From contig NZ_QJQX01000079.1 in the NCBI RefSeq assembly GCF_013393185.1, positions 1 through 61,967 on the forward strand: a stretch of 61,967 nt of DNA, in the 5' to 3' direction. A program made the translations under genes and the position numbers. Shown in pieces: positions 52,600-61,603 of the stretch (positions are counted from its first letter, which is position 1; each line of letters starts with the position of its first letter). The DNA is from Sphingobium lactosutens. GTDB lineage: Bacteria > Pseudomonadota > Alphaproteobacteria > Sphingomonadales > Sphingomonadaceae. Below the pieces are notes generated by a model. That model did not search any database and was not told where the DNA came from. It saw nothing but the letters and a program-made list of their open reading frames with translations.

Positions 52600-53064
52600 G
52601 GCTTTTACTTCTTCGAGGAGTGATTTGCCCATCGTCACATAGCAAACCGATGGGATGTCTATAATCCACGGTAGTTTTGATGCGATGATGAGAGCATTTC
52701 ATCAATGACGGCCGCGGCAAAATAAGTGAGACACGTCTGGCCGTATAGAGCAGGACGTGCGCCTGATCAGCGATCCGGTGCGCGCCAAATGACGGGTCGG
52801 GCAGCGAGGGCGCTATGATCAACACTCACGATCCTTCCGGTCATAAGGTCAGCTTCCGAAAAGGCCCCGTCATCGAAACGCAGGTTGGTAAATCCATGCG
52901 CAGCGCTGTGATCGCATAGGTGAAACGCGCTTCCTGGATTGACCCGCCGGCTTGAGGATCTGATGAGATGGTGAGGCAATCCGGCGCTGCCCCCGTAAGA
53001 TGTATGAAAGTCGATCCGTTCGAAGATGCCCGTGGAAAGAACCGACCTTATGAGCGTCATCTAC
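52600..53064. other. Region between iorA and xdhC, nothing recognised
   Basis: About 465 bases with no gene I can support. A minus-strand open frame at 52767-53060 has no ribosome site and no family resemblance. The iorAB promoter should lie in the right part near 52600-52700. Confidence 0.5.
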
Positions 53065-54057
53065 TCACGGTGCCAAAGATTGGGTAAGTCGGTTCGTGTC
53101 ATGGGCAGCACCACCCCCCAAGACACTAGAGTGATATTCCCCGATGATTTGCGAGACGATAGACAGGGCGAGGGTCGCCGGGTCGCGCGTCGCTGGGATG
53201 AGGCCGGCGGGTAGCTCGAAGCGCTCCAGCACGGCGCGCGCGAAGCCCTCGCGGCGCAGCATTTCCGACCTGTTTTTCCGACTCCCATGCCCGCCTATGG
53301 CCAATGCGCAAAAATGAGCTTGCCGTAGCGCCCAGGGTAGCAGGGTGTCTTCCCACTCATGCTCGTGGAACAGAAAAGCAAAAGCGGTCCAGGGATCGGA
53401 CTCGAGCGTCGGCGTTTGTGTGCGGATCTCAAGTAAGGTGCTATCGATTTGGTTCGCCAACAGCGTGCTAACGTCGCTTCTTAGGGGAGAGAAGGCCTGC
53501 ACATCGGCGCCCAGGAAGTGGGCGAGGCGTGCGGTCGAGATCAGCGTATCGCCATGGCCCATCGCGACGATCCTGACGCATGGTAAATATGCGACGCTGA
53601 ATGTGTTCGAATGCCAGCCGGTGGCGACGTCTGGAACGATGGCGACGCCGATGCCGTCAAGCGAGACGTTTATCCCAGTCGGCCGGCGGCCCTCGAGCTC
53701 AGTCAGGATCGCCGCGATGATTTGCGGGTCGGGTCTCGGCGAAAACAGAAGATCGATCCCGCCTCCGCACGGCAAGCGAATATCGATATAAGGCGAGCCA
53801 ACACCGAATCGGACGAGCCTTGCCTTGCCGGACTGAAGTGTCGCCACGGCTTCGGCAACAACGGCGGCTTCGATGCAGCCGCCTGAGAAAGATCCTCGAT
53901 AGTCGCCGAAAGCATCCACGGCCATCTGCGCGCCGAGCGCGCGAGGCGAGGAGCCGGTGATCCCGACCAGCGTGACGAGGACGATATCCCTACCTCGGGT
54001 CGGGCGCTCCAATGTGAATTGCAGAATATTGGTCGGCGTGCTTGTTAAACTGTTCAT
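53065..54057 (-). CDS. XdhC/CoxI family molybdenum-cofactor insertion protein
   Basis: A 330-residue XdhC/CoxF-like protein: the N-terminal half has VTLVGITGSSPRALGAQMAVDAFGDYRGSFSGGCIEAAVVAEA and VGSPYIDIRLPCGGGIDLLF (the conserved SGGC and CGGG cysteines), the C-terminal Rossmann half has VRIVAMGHGDTLISTARLAHFLG and CALAIGGHGSRKNRSEML. XdhC sulfurates and inserts the molybdenum cofactor into hydroxylases of the family encoded beside it. It is divergent from mocA with 47 bases between the starts. The ATG at 54057 gives the usual N-terminus. Confidence 0.85.
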   Translation of the reverse strand: MNSLTSTPTNILQFTLERPTRGRDIVLVTLVGITGSSPRALGAQMAVDAFGDYRGSFSGGCIEAAVVAEAVATLQSGKARLVRFGVGSPYIDIRLPCGGGIDLLFSPRPDPQIIAAILTELEGRRPTGINVSLDGIGVAIVPDVATGWHSNTFSVAYLPCVRIVAMGHGDTLISTARLAHFLGADVQAFSPLRSDVSTLLANQIDSTLLEIRTQTPTLESDPWTAFAFLFHEHEWEDTLLPWALRQAHFCALAIGGHGSRKNRSEMLRREGFARAVLERFELPAGLIPATRDPATLALSIVSQIIGEYHSSVLGGGAAHDTNRLTQSLAP

Positions 54058-54104
54058 GCGCGGGACACCAAGATGAGCGCCGAAGTGGCGCAAGTGGAGG
54101 GGAG

Positions 54105-54683
54105 ATGACCGAACTCGGTGCCATTGTGGCAATTCTTTTGGCCGCCGGGCAATCGCGACGCTTCGGCACGGACGACAAGCTGATGGCCGAGCTTCGCGGC
54201 GTCCCGCTCGCGGTCCACGCGGCACGGGTTCTCATCGACTTCGCATCGGGACGACTGATTGCGATTTGTGCTGATTGTGACGGACCGTTGGCGCGACGGT
54301 TTGCAGCGCTCGGTTTCGAGGCGGTGCCCAACCTGTTGCCTGACCATGGCATCTCAAATTCAGTTCGACTGGGGATCAATGCAGCCCGGTCAGGCCGAGA
54401 GCAAGCCGCGCTGCTGATGCTCGCTGACATGCCCTTCGTGACGTCTGTGCACCTTCGCTCGATGCTCGACCGCTTTGATCCGGGAACGGCACCGGTTGTC
54501 GGATCAAGCATGCGCGGTGTGGCGATGCCCCCTGCCTTGTTCGACCGATCGAGGTTCGATGAACTGGAGCAATTGCATGGAGACATGGGCGGGCGTGCCT
54601 TGCTTGCGTCCGCTGTGCTCGTCGCCGCACCAGCAGGCGAACTCACCGACATCGACCGGCCGGGCCAATTGCCGCCGGATTGA
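54105..54683 (+). CDS. mocA: MocA/MobA-like nucleotidyltransferase (molybdenum cofactor)
   Basis: A 192-residue molybdenum cofactor nucleotidyltransferase of the MocA type: AILLAAGQSRRFGTDDKLMAEL (nucleotide-binding signature), LIAICADCDG, ALLMLADMPFVTSVHL and PGELTDIDRPGQ-like end (GELTDIDRPGQLPPD). It makes molybdopterin cytosine dinucleotide, the form used by IorB-type enzymes. The ATG at 54105 follows GGAGGGGAG. It is divergent from xdhC, so the two maturation genes share a promoter region. Confidence 0.85.
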   Translation: MTELGAIVAILLAAGQSRRFGTDDKLMAELRGVPLAVHAARVLIDFASGRLIAICADCDGPLARRFAALGFEAVPNLLPDHGISNSVRLGINAARSGREQAALLMLADMPFVTSVHLRSMLDRFDPGTAPVVGSSMRGVAMPPALFDRSRFDELEQLHGDMGGRALLASAVLVAAPAGELTDIDRPGQLPPD

Positions 54684-54864
54684 GCAGCTGTCCGGAGGCT
54701 TGGCTTGGGCAGATAAACGCGATGAGCTCGGGTACCGAGGAAACTGGCATTTTCGCGGCACTGAATTTCCCCGCCCGGTCCAAGGCCACGGTCGCGACCT
54801 AAGCTCTTGAGCGACAAATGCGCCTTGCCCGGCATTGATTGCAGGGCGCTAACGATGCGGGTCG

Positions 54865-55782
54865 TCAATTGTCTGATGGTGGTTCGGTCAGCATGGTAAT
54901 CAACGCTCTCAGACCAGATGATATGTGGCGCCGTCCCGAGTAGTAAAGACACAGTCCTGGATCCGCAGGGCACCAGTCTTCCAAAACTCGTTTGAGGCGA
55001 CCGTCTTCCAGTGCATCTTTCGCAAGATGGTCGGGGACGAAAGCGATGCCTATCCCATCGATTGCGGCCTCCACCATCAGCGGTTGGTCGGTCAACGTGA
55101 GAGGTCCGGACACATTGATCCTTTCCATAACCCCCAGTCGCTCCAACTCCCATCGGTAGATTGCGCCACTTTCAAATCGGAAGCGGATGCAGTCATGGTC
55201 GTATAGGTCGTGCGGAACGCTTGGATATCCGCGGCGTTCGAAGTACTCGGGCGACGCAATTGCCGCAAACCGCACTTCTCTGGTGACGGAGATCGCCACC
55301 ATATCCTTTGGTACGGCCTCCGCCAAACGAATACCTGCATCAAAACCATCGGCAACAATATCGCTGAGTCTGCCGTCACTGACTATGTCGAGATGGACAT
55401 GAGGATATTTGTTCAGAAAGCGTGCGAGCATGGGCCGTAGAACCAACCGGATTGCGCCCTCACTGGCATTGATCCGTACGGTGCCGCTCGGGAAATGGCC
55501 ATCGCCCTCCAACTCCTGAACGGCTTCTTCGATCGAGGCCATCGCCGGCCTCAGTTTCGAGGCGAGGCGTTCGCCCGCCTCCGTCAAGGAGACGCTACGA
55601 GTCGTGCGGTTGAAGAGGCGGACACTCAGCCTTTGCTCGAGAACCTTGATTGAATGACTGATCGCCGAGGGCGTCATGTTGAGTTCGCTGGCGGCACTGC
55701 GGAAACTGCGATGCGTGGCGACCGCCAAGAATGCGGCAAAGGCAGACAGATCGTTGCTTTTGGATTGGTGAATTGTTTTCAT
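54865..55782 (-). CDS. LysR-family transcriptional regulator (AaeR/DsdC-like subgroup)
   Basis: A 305-residue LysR regulator: HTH with FLAVATHRSFRSAASELNMTPSAISHSIKVLEQRL and LFNRTTRSVSLTEAGERL, then a substrate-binding domain with SGTVRINASEGAIRLVLRPML. The ATG at 55782 gives the normal N-terminus. It is divergent from the zinc alcohol dehydrogenase gene at 55939, and a T-N11-A LysR site lies 3 bases in front of its start, which points to autoregulation and control of the alcohol/aldehyde dehydrogenase pair. Confidence 0.9.
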   Translation of the reverse strand: MKTIHQSKSNDLSAFAAFLAVATHRSFRSAASELNMTPSAISHSIKVLEQRLSVRLFNRTTRSVSLTEAGERLASKLRPAMASIEEAVQELEGDGHFPSGTVRINASEGAIRLVLRPMLARFLNKYPHVHLDIVSDGRLSDIVADGFDAGIRLAEAVPKDMVAISVTREVRFAAIASPEYFERRGYPSVPHDLYDHDCIRFRFESGAIYRWELERLGVMERINVSGPLTLTDQPLMVEAAIDGIGIAFVPDHLAKDALEDGRLKRVLEDWCPADPGLCLYYSGRRHISSGLRALITMLTEPPSDN

Positions 55783-55784
55783 GA

Positions 55785-55803
55785 TGTTGTGAAATATTGA
55801 ACA
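55785..55803. promoter_or_regulatory. LysR-type binding site (TGTT-N11-AACA)
   Basis: TGTT (55785-55788) and AACA (55800-55803) separated by 11 bases form a classic T-N11-A LysR box in the LysR/adh divergent region. It sits directly upstream of the LysR start codon, where binding would block its own transcription while being about 135 bases from the dehydrogenase gene. Confidence 0.55.
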
Positions 55804-55938
55804 GATTGTCTGGATAGTCAACGGGCCGTAATCTGCATGCAGGCGCACTACTGCGGGGCCACGCTACCCTGCTGGTCGCTACCTGGGCCCTAGACCGTCA
55901 GCCCCACCAGCGGGCCCGCCGAAGAAAAGGATAAGTTC

Positions 55939-56967
55939 ATGAAGATGAAGGCAGTTGTGATGACAGGGGCGAATCGTCCCTGGGAGGTTCAAGAGGTTCC
56001 TGTACCCAAGGCAGAGCCAGGGCTGGTCCTTGTGAAAATTCATGCCTCGGGGATGTGTTTTACCGATGTCTGGGCGACCCAGGGGGCCGGTGGTGACATC
56101 TACCCGCAAACGCCTGGTCACGAGGTGGTCGGCGAGATCGTCGAGGTCGGCGCGGGCGTGCATACGCGCAAGGTTGGAGACCGGGTCGGCACGACCTGGG
56201 TGCAGTCCTCATGCGGTCGGTGCGCGTACTGCCGCCAGAACCGCCCGTTGACCGGCCAGACGGCCATGAACTGCGTAGAGCCCCGGACGACCGGGTTCGC
56301 GACGCAGGGCGGGCACGCAGAATATATCGCGATTTCGGCCGAAGGCACGGTGTTGTTGCCCGACGGACTCGACTATGTCGATGCCGCGCCGATGATGTGC
56401 GCAGGCTATACCACGTGGAGCGGTCTGCGTGATGCGGAGCCGAGGCCTGGTGAAAGGATCGCCGTGCTGGGCATCGGTGGATTGGGCCACGTCGCCGTGC
56501 AGTTCTCCAAGGCGCTGGGGTACGAGACCATCGCAATCACGCATTCGCCGGACAAGCACAAGCTGGCGACTGATCTCGGCGCCGATCTCGTCGTCGCCGA
56601 CGGCGCTGAGTTGCTGGCAGCCGGCGGTGCGGACATTCTTCTGGTCACAACCAACGACTTCGACACCGCCGAAAAGGCCATGGCGGGCGTGAATCCTGAC
56701 GGGCGCATCGTTCTTTGCGGGCTCGACTTCAGCAAGCCGTTCTCGATCCCGTCCGACGGCAAGCCGTTCCATATGATGCGCCAACGCGTGGTTGGCTCCA
56801 CGCATGGCGGACAGCACTACCTGGCGGAAATTCTTGATCTCGCTGCCAAGGGCAAGGTCAAGCCGATCGTCGAGACCTTCTCGCTCGATCAGGCGACCGA
56901 GGCCTATGACCGGCTGTCGACCGGGAAGATGCGCTTCCGCGGCGTATTCCTGCCCCACGGCAAATAA
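55939..56967 (+). CDS. Zinc-dependent alcohol dehydrogenase (MDR)
   Basis: A 342-residue medium-chain dehydrogenase. Catalytic zinc residues are Cys40 (ASGMCFTDV), the His of GHEVVG, and Cys in APMMCAGYTTW; the Rossmann motif is AVLGIGGLGHVAVQFSK. The structural-zinc cysteines CGRCAYC are present, but the fourth Cys follows after 13 residues rather than the usual 7 (RQNRPLTGQTAMNC). It lies opposite the LysR regulator and upstream of an aldehyde dehydrogenase, so a primary or aryl alcohol is likely oxidised to acid in two steps. Confidence 0.9.
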   Translation: MKMKAVVMTGANRPWEVQEVPVPKAEPGLVLVKIHASGMCFTDVWATQGAGGDIYPQTPGHEVVGEIVEVGAGVHTRKVGDRVGTTWVQSSCGRCAYCRQNRPLTGQTAMNCVEPRTTGFATQGGHAEYIAISAEGTVLLPDGLDYVDAAPMMCAGYTTWSGLRDAEPRPGERIAVLGIGGLGHVAVQFSKALGYETIAITHSPDKHKLATDLGADLVVADGAELLAAGGADILLVTTNDFDTAEKAMAGVNPDGRIVLCGLDFSKPFSIPSDGKPFHMMRQRVVGSTHGGQHYLAEILDLAAKGKVKPIVETFSLDQATEAYDRLSTGKMRFRGVFLPHGK

Positions 56968-56999
56968 ACCCCCTCCCCCCGCGCCTCTCCCTGGGGGGC

Positions 57000-57039
57000 G
57001 GGGCGGTTCTGGCGACGGAAAAGTCGTCGGAACCGCCCC
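57000..57039. repeat. Long imperfect hairpin between adh and aldh genes
   Basis: GGGGCGGTTC (57000-57009) pairs with GAACCGCCCC (57030-57039), and an inner CGAC...GTCG stem continues it. No T-tract follows. It starts 32 bases after the alcohol dehydrogenase stop and could stabilise or end that transcript. Confidence 0.55.
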
Positions 57040-57229
57040 GAACGGCGAGATAGTTGAGCGGGTCAGGCCACCTCGCGAGAACCAGTCCGTCCCGTGTTTC
57101 GATAACGGAGAACTTTTCGGACCGCGGTGGAGAAGACCGATGCTCCGCCATTCAACCGCGCATCTAGCGGATAATCAGGGTTCTCCGGGCGAGGGCCACA
57201 AGAATTAGCAAGATTGGAAAGGTACCGTC

Positions 57230-58648
57230 ATGGACGACATCCTCAAGAACTACATAGACGGCACTTGGGTCGACCCGTCCACTGACGCCACGCAGGACAT
57301 CGTCAATCCCGCGACGGGATCGTTGTCGGGCCGGTTGGCGCTCAGCACGGCGGAGGACGTGGACCGCGCGGTTGCCGCTGCAAGACGAGCCTTCGCCAGT
57401 TATTCACGGACCAGCCTCGAGGAACGCGCCGCGCTGCTGAACCGCATCGCCGATGGCCATGCGGCACGAGCGGAAGACATGGCGCAGGCCATAACGGCGG
57501 ATATCGGCATGCCGGTCGCCTATGCGCGCGTTATCGTGCAGGCAAGCGCCGAACAATTCCGCTATCTTGCCGGGGCGATCGGGGATTATCCCTTTTCCGA
57601 GGATCGGGGCGGCACGCGTATCCTGAAGGAGCCCATCGGCGTGGTCGGCATGATCCCGCCATGGAATTATCCCGGATTCCAGTCGTCCGAGAAGATCTCG
57701 CCCGCGCTCGCGGCGGGGTGCACCATGATCCTCAAACCCGGCACTCCCTACACCAATCAGGTGCTGGCCGAGATTCTGCACGAGGCGGGCGTCCCCAAGG
57801 GCGTGTTCAACCTGATCAACGGCCGTGGGTCGGTGATCGGAACGGCGCTCAGCCGTCACCATGATGTTGACATGATCGCCTTCACCGGATCGACGGGCGT
57901 CGGCATCGATGTGCAGAAGAACGCTGCTGATACGGTCAAGCGCGTCAGCCTGGAGCTGGGCGGCAAGTCGCCGCACATCATCCTGGCCGACGCCGATTTT
58001 CAGAAGGCGGCGAAAAGCGCGGTCGAAAAGATCATGCGCAACAGCGGCCAGACGTGCATGGCACCGACCCGCACGCTGATCCCGCGCGCCCACAAGGCAG
58101 AACTGGAATCGTTGATCCGCGCCGCCGTCGAAGCCATCAGCGTAGGCGATCCCCTGACCGACGTCTTCATGGGGCCGGCCGCCAACGAAGGACAGTGGCA
58201 GACGGTCCAGAAATACATTCAGAAGGGCATCGATGAGGGCGCGACGCTGCTGACGGGCGGCCCCGGGCGTCCCGAAGGACTGGACGATGGCTGGTTCGAG
58301 CGTCCGACGGTCTTCACCGACGTCAGCAATGACATGACCATCGCGCGCGAGGAAATCTTCGGTCCCGTCATGTCGCTGATCGCCTATGACACGATCGACG
58401 AAGCCGTCGCCATCGCCAACGACACGCCTTATGGCCTGGGTGGCTATGTCGACGGCGGCGACCAGAAGGTCGTTCAGGATGTCGCGAGCCGGCTGCGGGC
58501 GGGCCATGTGATGATCGATGGTGCGGGCCCCGATTTTCATGCGCCATTCGGCGGGTACAAGCAGTCCGGCAATGGCCGAATCTGGGGTCTGGCTGGTCTG
58601 GAAGAGTATCTGGAGACCAAGTCCGTTGTGGGTATCGCAGCAAAATAG
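57230..58648 (+). CDS. Aldehyde dehydrogenase
   Basis: A 472-residue aldehyde dehydrogenase: IPPWNYPGFQSSEKISPALA, FTGSTGVGIDVQ, LELGGKSPHIIL (Glu), NSGQTCMAPTRTL (nucleophile Cys) and EEIFGPVMSLI, ending FGGYKQSGNGRIWGLAGLEEY. The ribosome site is GGAAAGG. It follows the zinc alcohol dehydrogenase by 262 bases on the same strand, separated by a hairpin. Confidence 0.92.
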   Translation: MDDILKNYIDGTWVDPSTDATQDIVNPATGSLSGRLALSTAEDVDRAVAAARRAFASYSRTSLEERAALLNRIADGHAARAEDMAQAITADIGMPVAYARVIVQASAEQFRYLAGAIGDYPFSEDRGGTRILKEPIGVVGMIPPWNYPGFQSSEKISPALAAGCTMILKPGTPYTNQVLAEILHEAGVPKGVFNLINGRGSVIGTALSRHHDVDMIAFTGSTGVGIDVQKNAADTVKRVSLELGGKSPHIILADADFQKAAKSAVEKIMRNSGQTCMAPTRTLIPRAHKAELESLIRAAVEAISVGDPLTDVFMGPAANEGQWQTVQKYIQKGIDEGATLLTGGPGRPEGLDDGWFERPTVFTDVSNDMTIAREEIFGPVMSLIAYDTIDEAVAIANDTPYGLGGYVDGGDQKVVQDVASRLRAGHVMIDGAGPDFHAPFGGYKQSGNGRIWGLAGLEEYLETKSVVGIAAK

Positions 58649-58783
58649 CCGGGCGAGATCCCGGCTCGTCTTCGCAATCATGCTATTCTTCGCTCCCCAG
58701 TAAGAATTTAGCGATGTCTGCGGAACGAGGGGCATGAATAAATGCAAACAGACCAGGCTTCGTTTCCAGGAGACCGCTAGAGC

Positions 58784-60370
58784 ATGACATCGATTCACGC
58801 CTTTGAACTCCTCATCGGTATGTTCCTGGCGGTGTTGGTTTTGCAGTATGTGGCGCTTCGGCTGCGGCTTCCTCCTGCCGTCGCGCTTCTGGTCGGCGGA
58901 GGCGCGCTGGCATTCGTGCCGGGGCTGCCCATCATCGAGCTCGATCCCGAACTTGTGCTGGTCATCCTTCTTCCTCCGCTTCTGGCGGACGGGGCTTGGT
59001 TGACGGCGCTTGCGCCGTTTCGTCGCAATCTTGGCGGAGTCGTTTCCCTCGCGGTGGGCGCGGTGCTGTTCACTGCTGCGGTCGTCGCGGTCGTGACGAA
59101 GCTCATTGTTCCTGGCCTGCCCTGGGCAGCTTGCGTGGCGCTCGGCGCAATCGTTTCGCCACCGGATGCCGTCTCGGCGCGAGCCGTTCTGCAGCGCGTG
59201 AAACTACCCCGTCGGCTCATGACGCTACTCGAAGGTGAGAGCCTTCTCAACGATGCGACGGGCCTAGTGCTCTTCCGCTTTGCGGTAGCCGCAGTGCTTA
59301 CGGGCACCTTCAGCTTCGGCGGTGCTGTCGGGACGTTCGCAATACTCGTTGGAGGTGGGATACTTGTTGGCGCGGCGATGGGGACCGCCTGGACGCTGCT
59401 CGTCCGGCGGCTCGGGGACGATCACCTGATGATCGTGGCTTCCGTACTCGTCTGCTGGTCCAGCTATCTGGTCGGAGAAGCTTTGCACGTGTCGGGCGTG
59501 ATCGCGACTGTGACTGCCGGCCTGATCTGCGGGTGGAACCAGCACGTCCTTTTCACGGGGAGTGCGCGTCTGCGCGGTTTCGCCTTCTGGCATGTTCTGA
59601 TCTTCCTGCTTGAGGCGACGGTGTTCATCCTCATCGGGCTCTCCCTGCGGGGCGTAATCGAGCGCGTCGGCGGGATCGGCGTCGTGATCCAGGACATGGC
59701 CGGTCCCGTCGTCGCGATCATTGCCGCTGTAACGCTTGCCCGTTTCGTCTGGGTCTTCGGCGCCGACGCGATCGCCGGTGTCCTGACCCGGATGGGCTTA
59801 CGAGGTTTAAAGCGGCTCGGCGCTCCGGCCGCGACCGTGATGAGTTGGGCCGGCATGCGCGGGGTCGTGACCCTGGCTGTGGCGCTCAGCCTGCCCGACG
59901 CCATGCCGGGCCGCGACCTGATGCTGGTGACGGCGTTCGCGGTGATCCTGGCGACGGTTCTGGTGCAAGGCACTACGCTTGGCTTGATCATCCGATGGGC
60001 GAACCTGCAGGAGGATGAACGTACCAAACCTCCTCTCAACCTGTTTGCGGCCGAGGCAGCGATGCTCCGGGCACAGCTGACGGCGGTCGAGCGTCATGCT
60101 GTGTCTGCCGAAGGCGCGCTGCTTCATCCCCAACTGCTTGACAGCTATCGGCAACGCACGACAAACTCGGAGAAGCTCTCCGCCAACAATGTCGCCGACA
60201 GTCACGATCAGGTCGCGGCACATTTCGAGGTCATTCTCACTGCTGTAGCAGCGGGGCGGGCAGAGCTTGTTCGCCTCCACCGTGCCCGACAGATCGACGA
60301 CGAAACACTTCATGACCTTGAACGCGATCTCGACCTGGAAGAGATGAGTGCGATTGCCGGCAGGGGCTGA
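58784..60370 (+). CDS. Na+/H+ antiporter, CPA1 family
   Basis: A 528-residue cation/proton antiporter with about 12 membrane segments over residues 1-400 and a hydrophilic C-terminal tail. Key motifs are GAIVSPPDAVSARAVL (transport Asp), EGESLLNDATGLVLFRFA and SWAGMRGVVTLAVALSLP. It exchanges protons for Na+ or K+ at the inner membrane and helps pH and salt homeostasis. It is not linked to the neighbouring dehydrogenases by function. Confidence 0.92.
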   Translation: MTSIHAFELLIGMFLAVLVLQYVALRLRLPPAVALLVGGGALAFVPGLPIIELDPELVLVILLPPLLADGAWLTALAPFRRNLGGVVSLAVGAVLFTAAVVAVVTKLIVPGLPWAACVALGAIVSPPDAVSARAVLQRVKLPRRLMTLLEGESLLNDATGLVLFRFAVAAVLTGTFSFGGAVGTFAILVGGGILVGAAMGTAWTLLVRRLGDDHLMIVASVLVCWSSYLVGEALHVSGVIATVTAGLICGWNQHVLFTGSARLRGFAFWHVLIFLLEATVFILIGLSLRGVIERVGGIGVVIQDMAGPVVAIIAAVTLARFVWVFGADAIAGVLTRMGLRGLKRLGAPAATVMSWAGMRGVVTLAVALSLPDAMPGRDLMLVTAFAVILATVLVQGTTLGLIIRWANLQEDERTKPPLNLFAAEAAMLRAQLTAVERHAVSAEGALLHPQLLDSYRQRTTNSEKLSANNVADSHDQVAAHFEVILTAVAAGRAELVRLHRARQIDDETLHDLERDLDLEEMSAIAGRG

Positions 60371-60840
60371 GCTGCAAGTGCCGAGAGATCGAGATCATCG
60401 CAGCGCCGATTTCGCTGACGGGGGCGGATCGCTCACATTACAGATGAAGACGTCAAAGATTACCAGAGGGCCCGGACCCTTGCTTATTGGAGATAGCATT
60501 CGAATACATACTCGAAATCCGGATTCAGCGCTCGACCGTTGTAATCAGGGCTGTACCTTTGGGCGCGGACAAAGGAACTGCAGGCGCAGCTTCGAGGATG
60601 GCCTAGGTGAGCAAGCTGCCGCCGACATGCGGGGGCATGCGCATCTGATTGGCGTTGGTTGAGCAGTAGGAGGTGCGGTCGCTCCTAAGCTCGGATTTTC
60701 AGGTTGATCAGGTTTTCGGGGGGACCGCACGCGCCCAAGAGCGCACCAGTTTTGCTATACATGTAATGAAATTGGGCGACGCCTTGCGTCTCTCCCCAAC
60801 GTGACCGAATGAGACGATGGCGACGCTAGGGGGACTAAGA
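60371..60840. other. Intergenic stretch, no gene recognised
   Basis: About 470 bases between the antiporter and the acyl-CoA dehydrogenase remnant. I see no supported gene, RNA or IS end. The remnant's ribosome site (GGGGGA) is at its right edge. Confidence 0.5.
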
Positions 60841-61117
60841 ATGCGCACTTTTACAGACGAGCAGAGGATGTTCCGCGCGTCCTACCGGCGATTTCTTGAA
60901 ACAGAAATTGCGCCGCACATGGAACAATGGCGGGAGGCCGGCATCGTAGATCGGTCGGCGTTCTAAGCTGCCGGCAAACAGGGAATGCTGATGTTGTGGC
61001 CCGACGAGAAATACGGCGGCCTTGGCGATCCAGATTTTCGGTTCGAACAGATCATCATCGAAGAGATTGGGCGCGCGGATACGTTCGAGTTCTACGCCCC
61101 GCTGCATTCCAGGCTAG
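60841..61117 (+). pseudogene. Acyl-CoA dehydrogenase, 5' fragment cut by an IS
   Basis: ATG at 60841 after GGGGGA opens a typical acyl-CoA dehydrogenase N-terminus: FTDEQRMFRASYRRFLETEIAPHMEQWREAGIVDR. A TAA at 60964-60966 interrupts codon 42; the frame then continues as AAGKQGMLMLWPDEKYGGLGDPDFRFEQIIIEEIGRAD. At 61117 an IS5-family element is inserted. Two independent lesions are therefore present. The remaining part would lie beyond the window. Confidence 0.8.
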
Positions 61118-61129
61118 CGCGTAGACTCA

Positions 61130-61603
61130 TTATGCGGCGCACCAGATTCGAACGCAGATAAGTTTGATTGCGGCGAGGAAATTGGCTGGATCCTTGTCGT
61201 AGCGGGTGGCAATGCCACGGTACTGCTTGATGCGATTGAAGAAGCGCTCGACGAGGTTTCGCTGTTTGTAGAGCCATGGCGAGAAGGCGAAGCGCTGCTT
61301 TCGATTGGATCGATTAGGGATGTTGGCCCAGACGTTCCTAGCCGCAGCGGCCTCACGGATTGCGTTGCTGTCATACCCCTTGTCGCCCAGCAGGGTGGCG
61401 CCTTCGGGAATGGCGTCGATCAGCGCTTCAGCCTCACAGGCATCGTGGACCTGCCCGCCTGTCAGTCTTAGGCTGACAGGGCGTCCTTCAGCATCGACAA
61501 GAGCGTGGAGTTTGCTGGTGAGACCGCCCCGGGAACGTCCCATGCCACGATCGCAACTTCCCCCTTTTTGCCCGTCGCACCGTTCTGGTGGACGCGCATG
61601 CAA
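61130..61603 (-). CDS. IS427-group transposase, orfB part
   Basis: 157 codons with the DDE domain: SRGGLTSKLHALVDAEGRPVSLRLTGGQ, DAIPEGATLLGDKGYDSNAIRE (second Asp), and YKQRNLVERFFNRIKQYRGIATRYDK (Glu in a Y-2-R-3-E-6-K like motif). Real translation of this part probably comes by -1 frameshifting from the upstream frame at the A5G5 run (61560-61569), giving a full transposase; the first residues of this frame are then not used. Confidence 0.85.
   Translation of the reverse strand: MHARPPERCDGQKGGSCDRGMGRSRGGLTSKLHALVDAEGRPVSLRLTGGQVHDACEAEALIDAIPEGATLLGDKGYDSNAIREAAAARNVWANIPNRSNRKQRFAFSPWLYKQRNLVERFFNRIKQYRGIATRYDKDPANFLAAIKLICVRIWCAA

Noticed and set aside
52767..53060. Minus-strand open frame of 97 codons between iorA and xdhC
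   Set aside because: No ribosome site, no recognisable family, and it ends without link to neighbours; high-GC sequence gives many such frames by chance.
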